In this document: positions 28,126 through 37,493 of the stretch, in pieces
Layout of the letters: each line of letters opens with the position of its first letter
Numbering within the stretch: position 1 is the stretch's first letter
Source of the DNA: Cyclobacteriaceae bacterium
Lineage (GTDB): Bacteria; Bacteroidota; Bacteroidia; Cytophagales; Cyclobacteriaceae
NCBI GenBank assembly: GCA_013141055.1
Contig: JABFRS010000002.1
Location: 806,001 to 870,000 of the forward strand
Direction: 5' to 3'
DNA: 64,000 nt
Notes under the pieces: generated by a model
Databases searched by the model: none
Told to the model about the DNA's origin: nothing
What the model saw: the letters and a program-made list of their open reading frames with translations, nothing else
Position numbers and translations under genes: made by a program

Positions 28126-31100
28126 ATGATTAAAAATTTATCTAACAAGCTGACACACATCCTTCAGGTGCTAGTGGTTTTCGGCCTGTTTTCTGTGCTT
28201 CCCGCCCAGGCCCAGACCAGATTGGTCACTGGCTTGGTTAAGGCTGATACAGGAGAAGGTCTTCCTGGGGTAAACGTCCTCGAAAAAGGAACCAATAATG
28301 GTACGGTAACAGATGCTGATGGAAAATACTCTATCAACGTAAATGCCGGAGCCGTCCTGACCTTTTCTTTTATTGGAATGAGCAACCAGGAAGTTGCTGT
28401 AGGTGAACTAAGTCAGGTTAACATCGAAATGAAAACAGATGTTACCCAACTGAGTGAATTGGTAGTGGTCGGATATGGTACTCAAAAGAAAAGTGATCTC
28501 ACTGGCGCTGTATCATCTGTTGCCATGTCAGAGATCAGAAACGTACCTGTTACACGCGCAGATCAGATGTTGCAAGGACGTGTAAGTGGAGTTCAGATCA
28601 CACAGACAAGTGCTGAACCAGGTGGTAATATCTCAATCCGTATTCGCGGAACAAACTCTATCAATACAAGCAATCAGCCGTTGTTTGTAATTGACGGTTT
28701 TCCAGGCGCAGGAGATCTCAACAGCATTAACCCAAGCGATATTGAATCAATCGATGTATTGAAAGATGCATCCGCAACTGCCATTTATGGAAGTCGTGGA
28801 GCTAACGGAGTTATTATCATCACAACCAAAAAGGGAAAGATGGATCAGAACTCCATCACGTTTGAAGCTTATACTGGCATTCAGACGGTGCGCAAGAAAT
28901 ATGATTTGATGAATGCTCAGCAATTCGGCTCCTACCTGAATGACGTTCAATCTTTGACTAATCAGGAAACAGGTTCAACAACTGCTCTTCCCTATCCTAC
29001 TCAGGCCGATCTTGATGCCCTTGGAAAAGGAACAGATTGGCAGGACGAAATTTTCAGAACGGCACCGATCCGCAACTACCAGTTAGGGTTTAATGGTGGT
29101 AGCGGCGGCACCCGTTACAATGTAAGTATGAATTACTTTGATCAGGATGGTATCATTATCAATTCAGGATTCAAAAGAGGTTCATTAAGATTTAACATAG
29201 ACAGGAAAGTGAGTGAAAAGTTAAATTTCTCTTTCACCAGCCAATTAACACGTTCACTTGAAAATAAATCATTGGTCAATACTGCAGGAGGTTCTGCAGG
29301 TGGAGTTGTCATGGATGCAATGCGTATGAATCCAGGAGTACCTGTTTACGATGCAACCGGAAACTATACCTTACGCAATGGCCCGGCACCATATGTTGAA
29401 ACAACACAAACGGGTAATCCTGTGCAGTATGCCAATTCTGCTTCAGACAATCGGAATGTATTTCGCGCATTACTGAATGCAGCAGGTGAATATTCCATCA
29501 TCAAAGGACTAAAATTGAGAGTGAGTGGTGGTATTGATATGAATTACGGAAATATCAATTCATATGTTCCATCCGGAATATTCTTCGGTGGTGGGGTAAC
29601 GGTAGGCTCTGCTGCACAATCATCTACCAACAGGACCAACTGGGTAAATGAGAACACTTTAACGTATGATAAAGAATTCGGTCAGCATACTATCAACGTT
29701 GTCGGCGGATTCAGTGCACAGCAATCCATCACTGAAAGTTTCAGATCGGCAGCTACATCTTTCTTTACTGACGCATTAGGTGCCAATAATCTTGGAATTG
29801 GTTCCGGTGCAGTAGCTCCAACATCTTCAAAAACAGGAAACCAGTTAGCATCCTTTTTTGGACGTATTAACTATAAACTCACGAATAAATATCTTGTTAC
29901 GTTCACCATGCGTGCAGATGGTTCTTCCAAATTTGGTCCCAATAAAAAGTGGGGATATTTTCCTTCAGGTGCAATTGCATGGAGGATAATTGAAGAGAAC
30001 TTCATGAAAAACATCACTAAGGTGAGCGACCTGAAGCTTCGCGTAGGTTACGGAATCGTTGGTAATCAGGAAATTGATCCTTACCAATCCATGGGACGTT
30101 ATACAAATTCCAATTATGTATCAGGTGTTACCAGACTTGTTGGTCAGGCGGTTGCAAACATTGCCAATGCTGATCTGCACTGGGAATCTACTGCATCGTT
30201 TAACGTTGGTATCGACTTGGGCTTGTTTGATAATCGCGTACTCCTTACTGCCGATTACTACGACAAGGTTACAAGTGATTTATTGCTTCAGGCTGCTATT
30301 CCACAAACTGCAGGACTCAACAGTATCCTTCTGAATGCTGGAAAGGTTGGAAACAATGGCTTCGAGCTTTCAGTAACAACCATCAACATCGATTCCAAAA
30401 AAGTAAAATGGACTACCAATCTTAACTTTACACGTAATCGTAATAAAGTGCTCGACTTGAATGGAGAAACTCAGCGCATTGTTGGTGCCTCCAGCAGCAG
30501 CTTGTTCCCCGGATCAGGTGCATCAACTACAAGCATCCTTCGCGTTGGAGAGCCTATCGGATCTTTCTATGGATATCAGTTTGATGGAATCTGGCAGACA
30601 GCTGAGGAGATCGTTGCATCCGGAATCACTACTCCAACCTACAGAGCTGGGGATCCTAAATATGTTGATCAGGATAAGAATGGCATTATCAACTCTGATG
30701 ATCGCGTTATCATTGGACGTGCACAGCCTGATTTTTACTATGGTATGACTAACACTGTTACAGTAGGGCGCTTAAATGTCATGGTTCTTCTGCAGGGTGT
30801 TCAGGGTCAGGATGTTTTAAATCTGAATCGCTACGAGCTTGAGTCCGGAACTACCAACACAAATAAGATGACAACCATGCTGGATCGATGGACAGGTCCC
30901 GGAACAAGCAATACTATTCCAAAGGCCAACAGTGTTGCCCGCAGAAGCACCGGTATCACCAGTGAAGTTCTTGAAGACGGAAGTTTTCTCAGAGTAAAGA
31001 CCATAACCATTGGTTATGATCTTCCGATTCCAAAAGCAATTGGAAATACGTTGAAGTCAGCGAGCATCTATGTGACAGGACAAAATCTCTTCACATTCAC

Positions 31101-31224
31101 ACAATACAAAGGCTTTGATCCGGAAGTAAACTCATTCGGGTCTGATAACTTAAGCCTGAACACGGATTACAACGCTTTCCCGGCTTCGAAGACTTTCATT
31201 GTAGGAGTTCGTCTTGGTTTCTGA
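28126..31224 (+). CDS. SusC/RagA-family TonB-linked outer-membrane transporter
   Basis: This 1032-residue protein has a signal peptide (residues 1-29, ending AQA-Q), an N-terminal carboxypeptidase-like regulatory domain (TRLVTGLVKADTGEGLPGVN to SFIGMSNQEVAVGE, about 30-105), a TonB-box region (LSELVVVGYGTQKKSDLTGA), the plug with RGTNSINTSNQPLFVIDGFP and DASATAIYGSRGANGVI, and a C-terminal beta-barrel ending in VGVRLGF. There is no N-terminal STN domain, so it should not signal to a FecR directly. With the SusD-like lipoprotein it imports an oligosaccharide, here likely glucuronate-containing. Confidence 0.96.
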   Translation: MIKNLSNKLTHILQVLVVFGLFSVLPAQAQTRLVTGLVKADTGEGLPGVNVLEKGTNNGTVTDADGKYSINVNAGAVLTFSFIGMSNQEVAVGELSQVNIEMKTDVTQLSELVVVGYGTQKKSDLTGAVSSVAMSEIRNVPVTRADQMLQGRVSGVQITQTSAEPGGNISIRIRGTNSINTSNQPLFVIDGFPGAGDLNSINPSDIESIDVLKDASATAIYGSRGANGVIIITTKKGKMDQNSITFEAYTGIQTVRKKYDLMNAQQFGSYLNDVQSLTNQETGSTTALPYPTQADLDALGKGTDWQDEIFRTAPIRNYQLGFNGGSGGTRYNVSMNYFDQDGIIINSGFKRGSLRFNIDRKVSEKLNFSFTSQLTRSLENKSLVNTAGGSAGGVVMDAMRMNPGVPVYDATGNYTLRNGPAPYVETTQTGNPVQYANSASDNRNVFRALLNAAGEYSIIKGLKLRVSGGIDMNYGNINSYVPSGIFFGGGVTVGSAAQSSTNRTNWVNENTLTYDKEFGQHTINVVGGFSAQQSITESFRSAATSFFTDALGANNLGIGSGAVAPTSSKTGNQLASFFGRINYKLTNKYLVTFTMRADGSSKFGPNKKWGYFPSGAIAWRIIEENFMKNITKVSDLKLRVGYGIVGNQEIDPYQSMGRYTNSNYVSGVTRLVGQAVANIANADLHWESTASFNVGIDLGLFDNRVLLTADYYDKVTSDLLLQAAIPQTAGLNSILLNAGKVGNNGFELSVTTINIDSKKVKWTTNLNFTRNRNKVLDLNGETQRIVGASSSSLFPGSGASTTSILRVGEPIGSFYGYQFDGIWQTAEEIVASGITTPTYRAGDPKYVDQDKNGIINSDDRVIIGRAQPDFYYGMTNTVTVGRLNVMVLLQGVQGQDVLNLNRYELESGTTNTNKMTTMLDRWTGPGTSNTIPKANSVARRSTGITSEVLEDGSFLRVKTITIGYDLPIPKAIGNTLKSASIYVTGQNLFTFTQYKGFDPEVNSFGSDNLSLNTDYNAFPASKTFIVGVRLGF

Positions 31225-31236
31225 TTTAAAGCATAA

Positions 31237-32697
31237 ATGAATATCACTATGAAAAAATATATAGCAATTATTTTTATCCTTGGCATACTCTCATCCTGCC
31301 AGGACTTCCTTACAGAAAAGCCATACGACTTTCTTGGAAATAATTTTTACAAAACTGAGAAGGATGCGGCAATTGGTTTGAACGCCGTGTTTGTTCCCAT
31401 GCAGGCGCAAACCTATTATCAGCGAACAGCGTGGCTCGTGTCAGAATTACCGGGGGATTATCTGCAGACGGCACTTGTGAATGCACCTCGTCAGGAAATT
31501 GAGGGGTTCTTCTACACCGACGCAAACGATGAGATCAGGAACTGGTGGATCAATTCCTACATCATGATCAATCGCGCGAACGATTTATTGGAACAAGTTC
31601 CGTCAATCGTTATGAATGATGCCAGCAAAAATAACATCCTTGGCAATGCACGTTTTCTACGTGCCCTCGCATACTTTGACCTTATTCGTTCTTTTGGAGA
31701 TGTGCCCCTGGTTTTGAAAACCATAAAGAGTCCGAGTGACCCAAATTTAAAACCTGCACGTACAGCATTTGCTGATGTTTATACCCAGATCATTGAAGAT
31801 CTTACGTTCGCTGAAGCAAACTGTGTTAAAGAAAATGCAATTGTTACTGGGGAAAAAGGTCGCGTATCCAGTGGGGCTGCCGCCGCCCTTCTAGCAAAAG
31901 TTTATCTTACCCGTGCCTCAACTTCTGCCGCTGTATCAGGAGATAATCAAAAAGCACTGGATGCATGTAATCGTGTGATCGCTCAGAATCTTTACAAACT
32001 AATTCCTGTTTACGGAGACATTTTCGATCCGGATCCAGCTAAGGAGAATAAGGATGAACACATATTCTCTGTCCAGTTTGACAATCCGAACGCTACAGGA
32101 AATATCGTGATCGCAATGATGTTCCCAACGGTTGCCGGTGTGATCGGTGGTCAGGGCTCAGGTTCATTCAAGCTTAACAATGCTTTCGTTGCATCGTTTG
32201 GAGGAACGGATATTAGAAAAGCATGGAATACCAGCAACATGGCTGGCGCAACGGTATTGCCTTATTATTATCTGAACAAGTACAGGGATCCAAATCGTAC
32301 CGCAAACGGAAACAACAACGCACGAAACAACTTTATCATCCTGAGAATGGCGGACGTTCAGTTGATGCACTCAGAAGCAACGAATGCTATTAACACCGGA
32401 GACGTGAACAAATTCAATGGTATCAATCTCGTTCGGGCAAGAGCAGGTCTGGGACCTTTATCATTCGGAACCACTCCTACCAATGATAATTTCATTGATG
32501 CACTCCTTCAGGAGCGTGCCTGGGAACTTTGCATGGAAGGTCACCGCCGTTATGATCTCATCAGAATGGGGAGATTGAAACAATATCAGAAAACAGTTTA
32601 CAACCGTGACATTGATGATAATCACCTGCTATTCCCTGTACCGCAATCGGAAATTCTAATCAACCCGAATTTAAAGCCAAACAATCCAGGTTTTTAA
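31237..32697 (+). CDS. SusD/RagB-family nutrient-binding lipoprotein
   Basis: This 486-residue surface lipoprotein has a lipobox (ILSSCQDF); Met5 at 31249 begins the more usual signal MKKYIAIIF and may be the real start. The SusD fold is shown by the N-terminal YKTEKDAAIGLNAVF, the tetratricopeptide-like helices (FLRALAYFDLIRSFGDVPLV) and the C-terminal ERAWELCMEGHRRYDLIRMG and LFPVPQSEILINPNLKPN. It caps the SusC channel and binds the glycan. It starts 12 bases after susC, and a strong hairpin follows its stop. Confidence 0.95.
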   Translation: MNITMKKYIAIIFILGILSSCQDFLTEKPYDFLGNNFYKTEKDAAIGLNAVFVPMQAQTYYQRTAWLVSELPGDYLQTALVNAPRQEIEGFFYTDANDEIRNWWINSYIMINRANDLLEQVPSIVMNDASKNNILGNARFLRALAYFDLIRSFGDVPLVLKTIKSPSDPNLKPARTAFADVYTQIIEDLTFAEANCVKENAIVTGEKGRVSSGAAAALLAKVYLTRASTSAAVSGDNQKALDACNRVIAQNLYKLIPVYGDIFDPDPAKENKDEHIFSVQFDNPNATGNIVIAMMFPTVAGVIGGQGSGSFKLNNAFVASFGGTDIRKAWNTSNMAGATVLPYYYLNKYRDPNRTANGNNNARNNFIILRMADVQLMHSEATNAINTGDVNKFNGINLVRARAGLGPLSFGTTPTNDNFIDALLQERAWELCMEGHRRYDLIRMGRLKQYQKTVYNRDIDDNHLLFPVPQSEILINPNLKPNNPGF

Positions 32698-32708
32698 ACT
32701 CATAATTC

Positions 32709-32756
32709 AAGCATAAGTTACCTCTTACAAATTGGTAACTTATGCTTTTAATTTTT
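32709..32756 (+). terminator. strong hairpin between susD and the enzyme genes
   Basis: AAGCATAAGTTACC (32709-32722) and GGTAACTTATGCTT (32734-32747) form a perfect 14-bp stem with an 11-base loop, followed by a T-rich stretch. As the GH88 gene starts only 20 bases after the stem on the same strand, the hairpin probably lowers rather than abolishes expression of the enzyme genes relative to susCD, or protects the susCD 3' end. Confidence 0.75.
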
Positions 32757-32766
32757 TAAGACGGAC

Positions 32767-33936
32767 ATGAAGAATATCTATATCATCCTTGCTTTTTGCA
32801 CCATTTTACTCTCCGGATTTTATGTCAGTAAAAAATTCAATCCCAAAGTGCCTCTCAAGGCAGCACAAAAACAACTTGAACAACGCTTAAAGGATTTTAA
32901 AGATTCAACACGTTTTCCAAGATCAACAAAGGCTGATACACTCAATGCAGTTATATCGCGCGACTGGACCAGTGGGTTTTATTCCGGCAACCTCTGGTAC
33001 ATGTATGATCTCACGAAGGATAAAAAATGGGATATCGCTGCAAGAAAATGGACCAAAGGTTTAGAGAAAGAGAAATTCAACCGATCGACTCATGATCTGG
33101 GATTTATTCTCTATTGCTCTTACGGAAATGGATTACGATTAACACAAGACCCAGCTTATAAAGAAATACTTCTGCAAGGCGCGCGTTCGTTGTCATCACG
33201 GTTTCGTCCATCGACAGGAACGATTCGCTCATGGAATCATGGCAAGTGGCAGTTTCCTGTCATTATCGATAATATGATGAATCTTGAATTGCTGTTCTGG
33301 GCAACCAAAGCAAGTGGCGATTCAAGCTTCTATAAAATCGCCGTTACCCATGCTTTGACAACGATGAAGAATCACTTCCGGCCTGATAACAGCAGCTTTC
33401 ATGTAGTTGATTATGATACACTCACGGGCAATACCATCTGGAAAGGAACTCATCAGGGATACAGTGCAGAATCTGCCTGGGCAAGAGGTCAGGCTTGGGG
33501 CATGTATGGTTATACAGTCGCTTATCGCGAAACAAGAGACAAAAGATTTTTGGATCAGGCTGTAAAGATTGCTGACTTTATTATCAGTTATCCTACTCTT
33601 CCCAAGGACAGAATTCCTTATTGGGATTATAATGCTCCGAATATTCCAAATGAGGAGAGAGATGCATCCGCGGCTGCCATCACTGCTTCAGGATTACTTG
33701 AACTGAGTGGCTACGTCAAAGAGGGTGAACGCTACAAAAAATTCTCTGAAGAAATTCTGACAAGCCTGAGCAGTCCCTCCTATCTAGCCAATACAGGTAG
33801 TAATCATGATTTTATTCTGATGCACAGCACTGGTCACAAGCCTGCAAAATCCGAAGTCGATGTGCCAATTATTTATGCAGATTACTATTATCTTGAGGCT
33901 CTGATTCGTTATGACAGAATGACGACGAAGAAATGA
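32767..33936 (+). CDS. GH88 unsaturated glucuronyl hydrolase
   Basis: This 389-residue protein has an N-terminal signal or anchor (residues 1-20). The GH88 (alpha/alpha)6 barrel is recognised by two aspartates with the right context and spacing: Asp110 in STHDLGFILYCSYG and Asp168 in FPVIIDNMMNLELLFWA, plus GQAWGMYGYTVAYRETRD and YADYYYLEALIRY. The enzyme hydrates the 4,5-unsaturated uronic acid left by a polysaccharide lyase and so releases the sugar. It heads the enzyme part of the locus and pairs logically with the lyase at 35134. Confidence 0.9.
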   Translation: MKNIYIILAFCTILLSGFYVSKKFNPKVPLKAAQKQLEQRLKDFKDSTRFPRSTKADTLNAVISRDWTSGFYSGNLWYMYDLTKDKKWDIAARKWTKGLEKEKFNRSTHDLGFILYCSYGNGLRLTQDPAYKEILLQGARSLSSRFRPSTGTIRSWNHGKWQFPVIIDNMMNLELLFWATKASGDSSFYKIAVTHALTTMKNHFRPDNSSFHVVDYDTLTGNTIWKGTHQGYSAESAWARGQAWGMYGYTVAYRETRDKRFLDQAVKIADFIISYPTLPKDRIPYWDYNAPNIPNEERDASAAAITASGLLELSGYVKEGERYKKFSEEILTSLSSPSYLANTGSNHDFILMHSTGHKPAKSEVDVPIIYADYYYLEALIRYDRMTTKK

Positions 33937-33946
33937 AATCCAGCAT

Positions 33947-35137
33947 ATGCATTATACACGGATCGCTCCAATTTTTCTTTGCATTCTATGCCTGACCTCC
34001 TTTAAATCTCCTGTCGTCAAGGAGATTGTCGTCAAAAATAATCTCAACTACGAACGGAAGGAGATTGTCACAGTTCCGATTTCGTTTATTAGAATAAAAT
34101 CAAAAGAGATTCCATTACTGGAAGTTTATCAAAATAGTAAAATCGTCATCAGTCAACTAATTGATATGAATGGCGACTCTACATACGATCAGATTGTATT
34201 TCAGGCAACCATCGGAGCTAACGAAACCCAGACATATAAAATTCAGGTTGGCTCTAAGAAAGCAACAGCACCAAGCCTCACTCATTCCCGATATGTTCCT
34301 GAACGCATTGATGACTTTGCATGGGAAAATAACCTGGTTGCCTTTCGTACGTATGGACCGGAAGCACAACGACTCGTAGATCAGAATGAAAAAGGAGGAA
34401 CACTATCCAGCGGACTGGATTGCTGGCTAAAACGAGTTGATTATCCCATCATCGACAAATGGTACAAAAAATATGTGGATGGTGGAAGCTATCACAAGGA
34501 TGATCAGAATGAGGGTTATGATCCCTACCATGTTGGTGCAAGCAGAGGTTGCGGCGGCATCGGTGTCTGGAAGAATGATTCCCTCTATGTGTCAAAGAAT
34601 TTTATCTCATACAGAAAGATAGCAGAAGGACCTTTGCGGAATATTTTTACTCTAACGTACGCCCCGTGGAAAGTGGACGATGTCACCATTCAGGAAACAA
34701 AACAGATCACTCTTGATGTCGGAAGTCAACTCTACATGGTGGAAGAATTTATTCATAGCTCTGGAAGTATACCCAATGTTACCGTAGGAATAACGCTTCA
34801 CGACAAAAAAGGCGTTACGAGTGCAGACTCCACAAAGGCATGGTTTAGCTACTGGGAATCCATCGACGACTCAGAGTTGGGTACCGGCGTTGTGATTCGA
34901 AAGGGATCACTGATAAAATACATTGATTACAGAACTCCAAAAAAAGATCTTAGCCAATTGTATGTTCTTGCCAGAATGAAATCTCCTAAGTTGATGAGCC
35001 AACCCAGTCAACTGGTTTACTATACAGGTTTTGGATGGAAGAAAGCCGGAGTGATCACTTCAAAAGACATCTGGAATAATTATCTGGACAAATTCTCAGA
35101 ACGCATTTCTTCTCCTCTTTGGATAACTTTCAAATGA
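33947..35137 (+). CDS. DUF4861-type secreted protein of a uronate polysaccharide locus
   Basis: This 396-residue protein has a signal peptide (residues 1-21). It has the look of DUF4861: an N-terminal beta-rich part (VPISFIRIKSKEIPLLEVYQ), then WENNLVAFRTYGPEAQRLVD, a conserved stretch with DKWYKKYVDGGSYHKDDQNE and GYDPYHVGASRGCGGIGVW, and a beta-sandwich C-terminus. Proteins of this type are common beside GH88 and GH105 genes; a catalytic role on uronate-containing glycans is suspected but I cannot show it. It lies ten bases after GH88 and overlaps the next gene by four bases. Confidence 0.75.
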   Translation: MHYTRIAPIFLCILCLTSFKSPVVKEIVVKNNLNYERKEIVTVPISFIRIKSKEIPLLEVYQNSKIVISQLIDMNGDSTYDQIVFQATIGANETQTYKIQVGSKKATAPSLTHSRYVPERIDDFAWENNLVAFRTYGPEAQRLVDQNEKGGTLSSGLDCWLKRVDYPIIDKWYKKYVDGGSYHKDDQNEGYDPYHVGASRGCGGIGVWKNDSLYVSKNFISYRKIAEGPLRNIFTLTYAPWKVDDVTIQETKQITLDVGSQLYMVEEFIHSSGSIPNVTVGITLHDKKGVTSADSTKAWFSYWESIDDSELGTGVVIRKGSLIKYIDYRTPKKDLSQLYVLARMKSPKLMSQPSQLVYYTGFGWKKAGVITSKDIWNNYLDKFSERISSPLWITFK

Positions 35138-36300
35138 TTTTTAGAATTCTTTTATGTCTGATTATTCTCTCATCACGGGGAATTCTTTATGGTCAGCAGA
35201 TCAATGAAAAAGAAATAAGCATAACGTTACGTCAACAGATATTACGATCTGCCGAAGAAGCTCTACGACAGAAACCTATCACTGTAACTACTACTTCTTC
35301 CCCTAGAACTGCTGGTGGTTTGCATGATTTTTATTCGGAAGGAGATTACTGGTGGCCGGACTCTACCAATATAAACGGACCTTACATTCAACGCGATGGA
35401 TTAACTAATCCGGAGAATTTTGTCGCCCATCGCCTCGCCATGATCCGCTTTAGTAAGATCATCGGATCGCTTGCATCTGCTTACAAATTAACCGGTGATG
35501 TAAAGTATGTCGTACATGCCGTCACGCACCTGAAAGCCTGGTTTGTCAATTCAGAGACATTGATGAATCCTAACCTGCAATTCGCGCAAGCAATCAAAGG
35601 CAAAGTCACTGGCAGAGGCATCGGGATCATTGACACAATCCATCTTATGGAGGTCGCACAAGGCGTGATGGTCATAGAGAAATCTAAAGCAATTGATCTA
35701 TCGACAGTAATTAAAATAAAAAAATGGTTTAGCGATTATCTGACATGGCTAACTACACATCCTTACGGAAAGGAAGAAATGAATGCGCTGAACAACCATG
35801 GAACATGTTGGGTCATGCAAGTTGCCTCCTTCGCAAAGTTTACCAACAACAACGAGCTTCTGAATTTCTGTCGTGACCGCTATAAAACTGTATTGTTACC
35901 CAATCAAATGGCAATCGATGGGAGCTTCCCTCTGGAATTGAAAAGAACCAAACCTTATGGCTATTCAATTTTTAATCTGGATGCAATGGTCATGGTGTGC
36001 CAGATTCTCTCTGATGATAAAAACGACCTATGGAAATATCAGACGAAGGATGGAAAATCGATTCGCAAAGGAATTGAATTTTTATATCCCTATCTTAATG
36101 ATAAGTCTTCATGGAAATTTCAAGAGGATGTGATGTATTGGGATAATTGGCCTGTTGCCCAACCATCATTGATTTTTGGAGCCGTTGCTTTTCATGAAAA
36201 AAACTGGTACAACACCTGGAAAAATCTTGATCACGATCCGAAAGTTGAAGAAGTGATCCGCAATGTTCCGGTTAGAAATCCATTGATTTGGCTAAAGTAA
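35134..36300 (+). CDS. alginate-lyase-family polysaccharide lyase
   Basis: Taking the ATG at 35134, which overlaps the previous stop as ATGA, gives 388 residues with a signal peptide (ending YGQ). The fold is the (alpha/alpha) toroid of the alginate lyase family: [20 protein letters not shown] near the N-terminus, [20 protein letters not shown], and the catalytic-region motif [14 protein letters not shown]. Members of PL5, PL38 and related groups cleave mannuronan or glucuronan by beta-elimination. With GH88 and mannonate dehydratase next door a glucuronan-like substrate is plausible; the exact PL family is not certain. Confidence 0.85.
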   Translation: MIFRILLCLIILSSRGILYGQQINEKEISITLRQQILRSAEEALRQKPITVTTTSSPRTAGGLHDFYSEGDYWWPDSTNINGPYIQRDGLTNPENFVAHRLAMIRFSKIIGSLASAYKLTGDVKYVVHAVTHLKAWFVNSETLMNPNLQFAQAIKGKVTGRGIGIIDTIHLMEVAQGVMVIEKSKAIDLSTVIKIKKWFSDYLTWLTTHPYGKEEMNALNNHGTCWVMQVASFAKFTNNNELLNFCRDRYKTVLLPNQMAIDGSFPLELKRTKPYGYSIFNLDAMVMVCQILSDDKNDLWKYQTKDGKSIRKGIEFLYPYLNDKSSWKFQEDVMYWDNWPVAQPSLIFGAVAFHEKNWYNTWKNLDHDPKVEEVIRNVPVRNPLIWLK

Positions 36301-36310
36301 AATTCAAAAA

Positions 36311-37483
36311 ATGAAGTTAGAACAAACCTGGCGATGGTTCGGTCCAAATGATCCCGTTAGTCTGAGTGACATCAGACAAGCAGGTGCCACAGGCATCGTT
36401 ACCGCTCTGCATCATATTTCCAATGGAGAAGAATGGCCGGTAAACGAGATCAGAAAAAGGAAAGAGATCATTGAAAACGCAGGGTTGACCTGGTCAGTCG
36501 TGGAAAGTGTTCCAGTACACGAAGATATCAAGAAGCAAAAGCCCGGATTTGAAAAGTATATCAGCAATTATCAGAAGAGTATTACAAATCTTTCACTTTG
36601 CGGAGTAAAAACAGTGTGTTACAATTTCATGCCCGTGCTGGACTGGACGCGCACCGATCTGGCTTTTGTAACCCGAGATGGATCAAAGGCTCTTCGGTTT
36701 GATGCTATTGCATTTGCCGCCTTCGATCTCTTTATATTAAAAAGAAAGAATGCAGAAAGCGACTACTCATTGCCGGTAGTTGCAAAAGCTAAATCTTATT
36801 TTGAAAAATTAACAACTGATTCGGCTCTGGCCCTTCAAAAAAATATCCTTGCCGGACTTCCAGGAGCAGAAGAAGGTTATACTCTTTCAGCATTTCAAAG
36901 TGTTCTTGATGAATACGCCAGCATTGATGATCAGCAGCTACGCAACAATCTTTACCACTTCATTAAACACATCGGTCCGGTGGCCGAACGCGAGCAGGTG
37001 AAGCTTGCCATTCATCCGGACGATCCTCCTTATCCGATCTTTGGATTGCCACGCGTGGTAAGCACTGAGTCTGATGCCAGACAACTGATCAACGCTTACT
37101 CCTCTCCTTTTAATGGATTGTGTTTTTGCACTGGGTCATTCGGAGTAAGGGCCGACAACGATTTGCCGGGAATGGTTCAGCGTCTGGGCAGCAAGATCAA
37201 TTTCATTCATTTAAGAAGTACCCGCAGAGATGAAGAAGGAAGTTTCTTTGAAGCTGATCACCTTGATGGAGATGTTGACATGCCCGCTGTGATGCATGCA
37301 CTTGTTTTAGAACAGCAGAAAAGAAAAGATCCTATTCCATTCCGTCCCGATCACGGTCATCAGATGCTCGATGACCTTCACAAGAAAACAAACCCCGGAT
37401 ATTCTGCGATCGGAAGACTCAGAGGACTTGCAGAGCTGCGTGGACTGGAACTCGGAATACATCATATGCTTCAACTGAAATAA
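36311..37483 (+). CDS. uxuA: mannonate dehydratase
   Basis: This 390-residue cytosolic enzyme dehydrates D-mannonate to 2-keto-3-deoxy-D-gluconate in hexuronate catabolism. Family motifs are clear: the N-terminal [66 protein letters not shown] with [13 protein letters not shown], and the metal-site end [12 protein letters not shown]. There is no signal peptide, unlike its neighbours, so it handles the imported uronate. The isomerase (UxaC) and oxidoreductase (UxuB) needed before it are not in this window. It is ten bases downstream of the lyase. Confidence 0.95.
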   Translation: MKLEQTWRWFGPNDPVSLSDIRQAGATGIVTALHHISNGEEWPVNEIRKRKEIIENAGLTWSVVESVPVHEDIKKQKPGFEKYISNYQKSITNLSLCGVKTVCYNFMPVLDWTRTDLAFVTRDGSKALRFDAIAFAAFDLFILKRKNAESDYSLPVVAKAKSYFEKLTTDSALALQKNILAGLPGAEEGYTLSAFQSVLDEYASIDDQQLRNNLYHFIKHIGPVAEREQVKLAIHPDDPPYPIFGLPRVVSTESDARQLINAYSSPFNGLCFCTGSFGVRADNDLPGMVQRLGSKINFIHLRSTRRDEEGSFFEADHLDGDVDMPAVMHALVLEQQKRKDPIPFRPDHGHQMLDDLHKKTNPGYSAIGRLRGLAELRGLELGIHHMLQLK

Positions 37484-37493
37484 TTTACACTCC

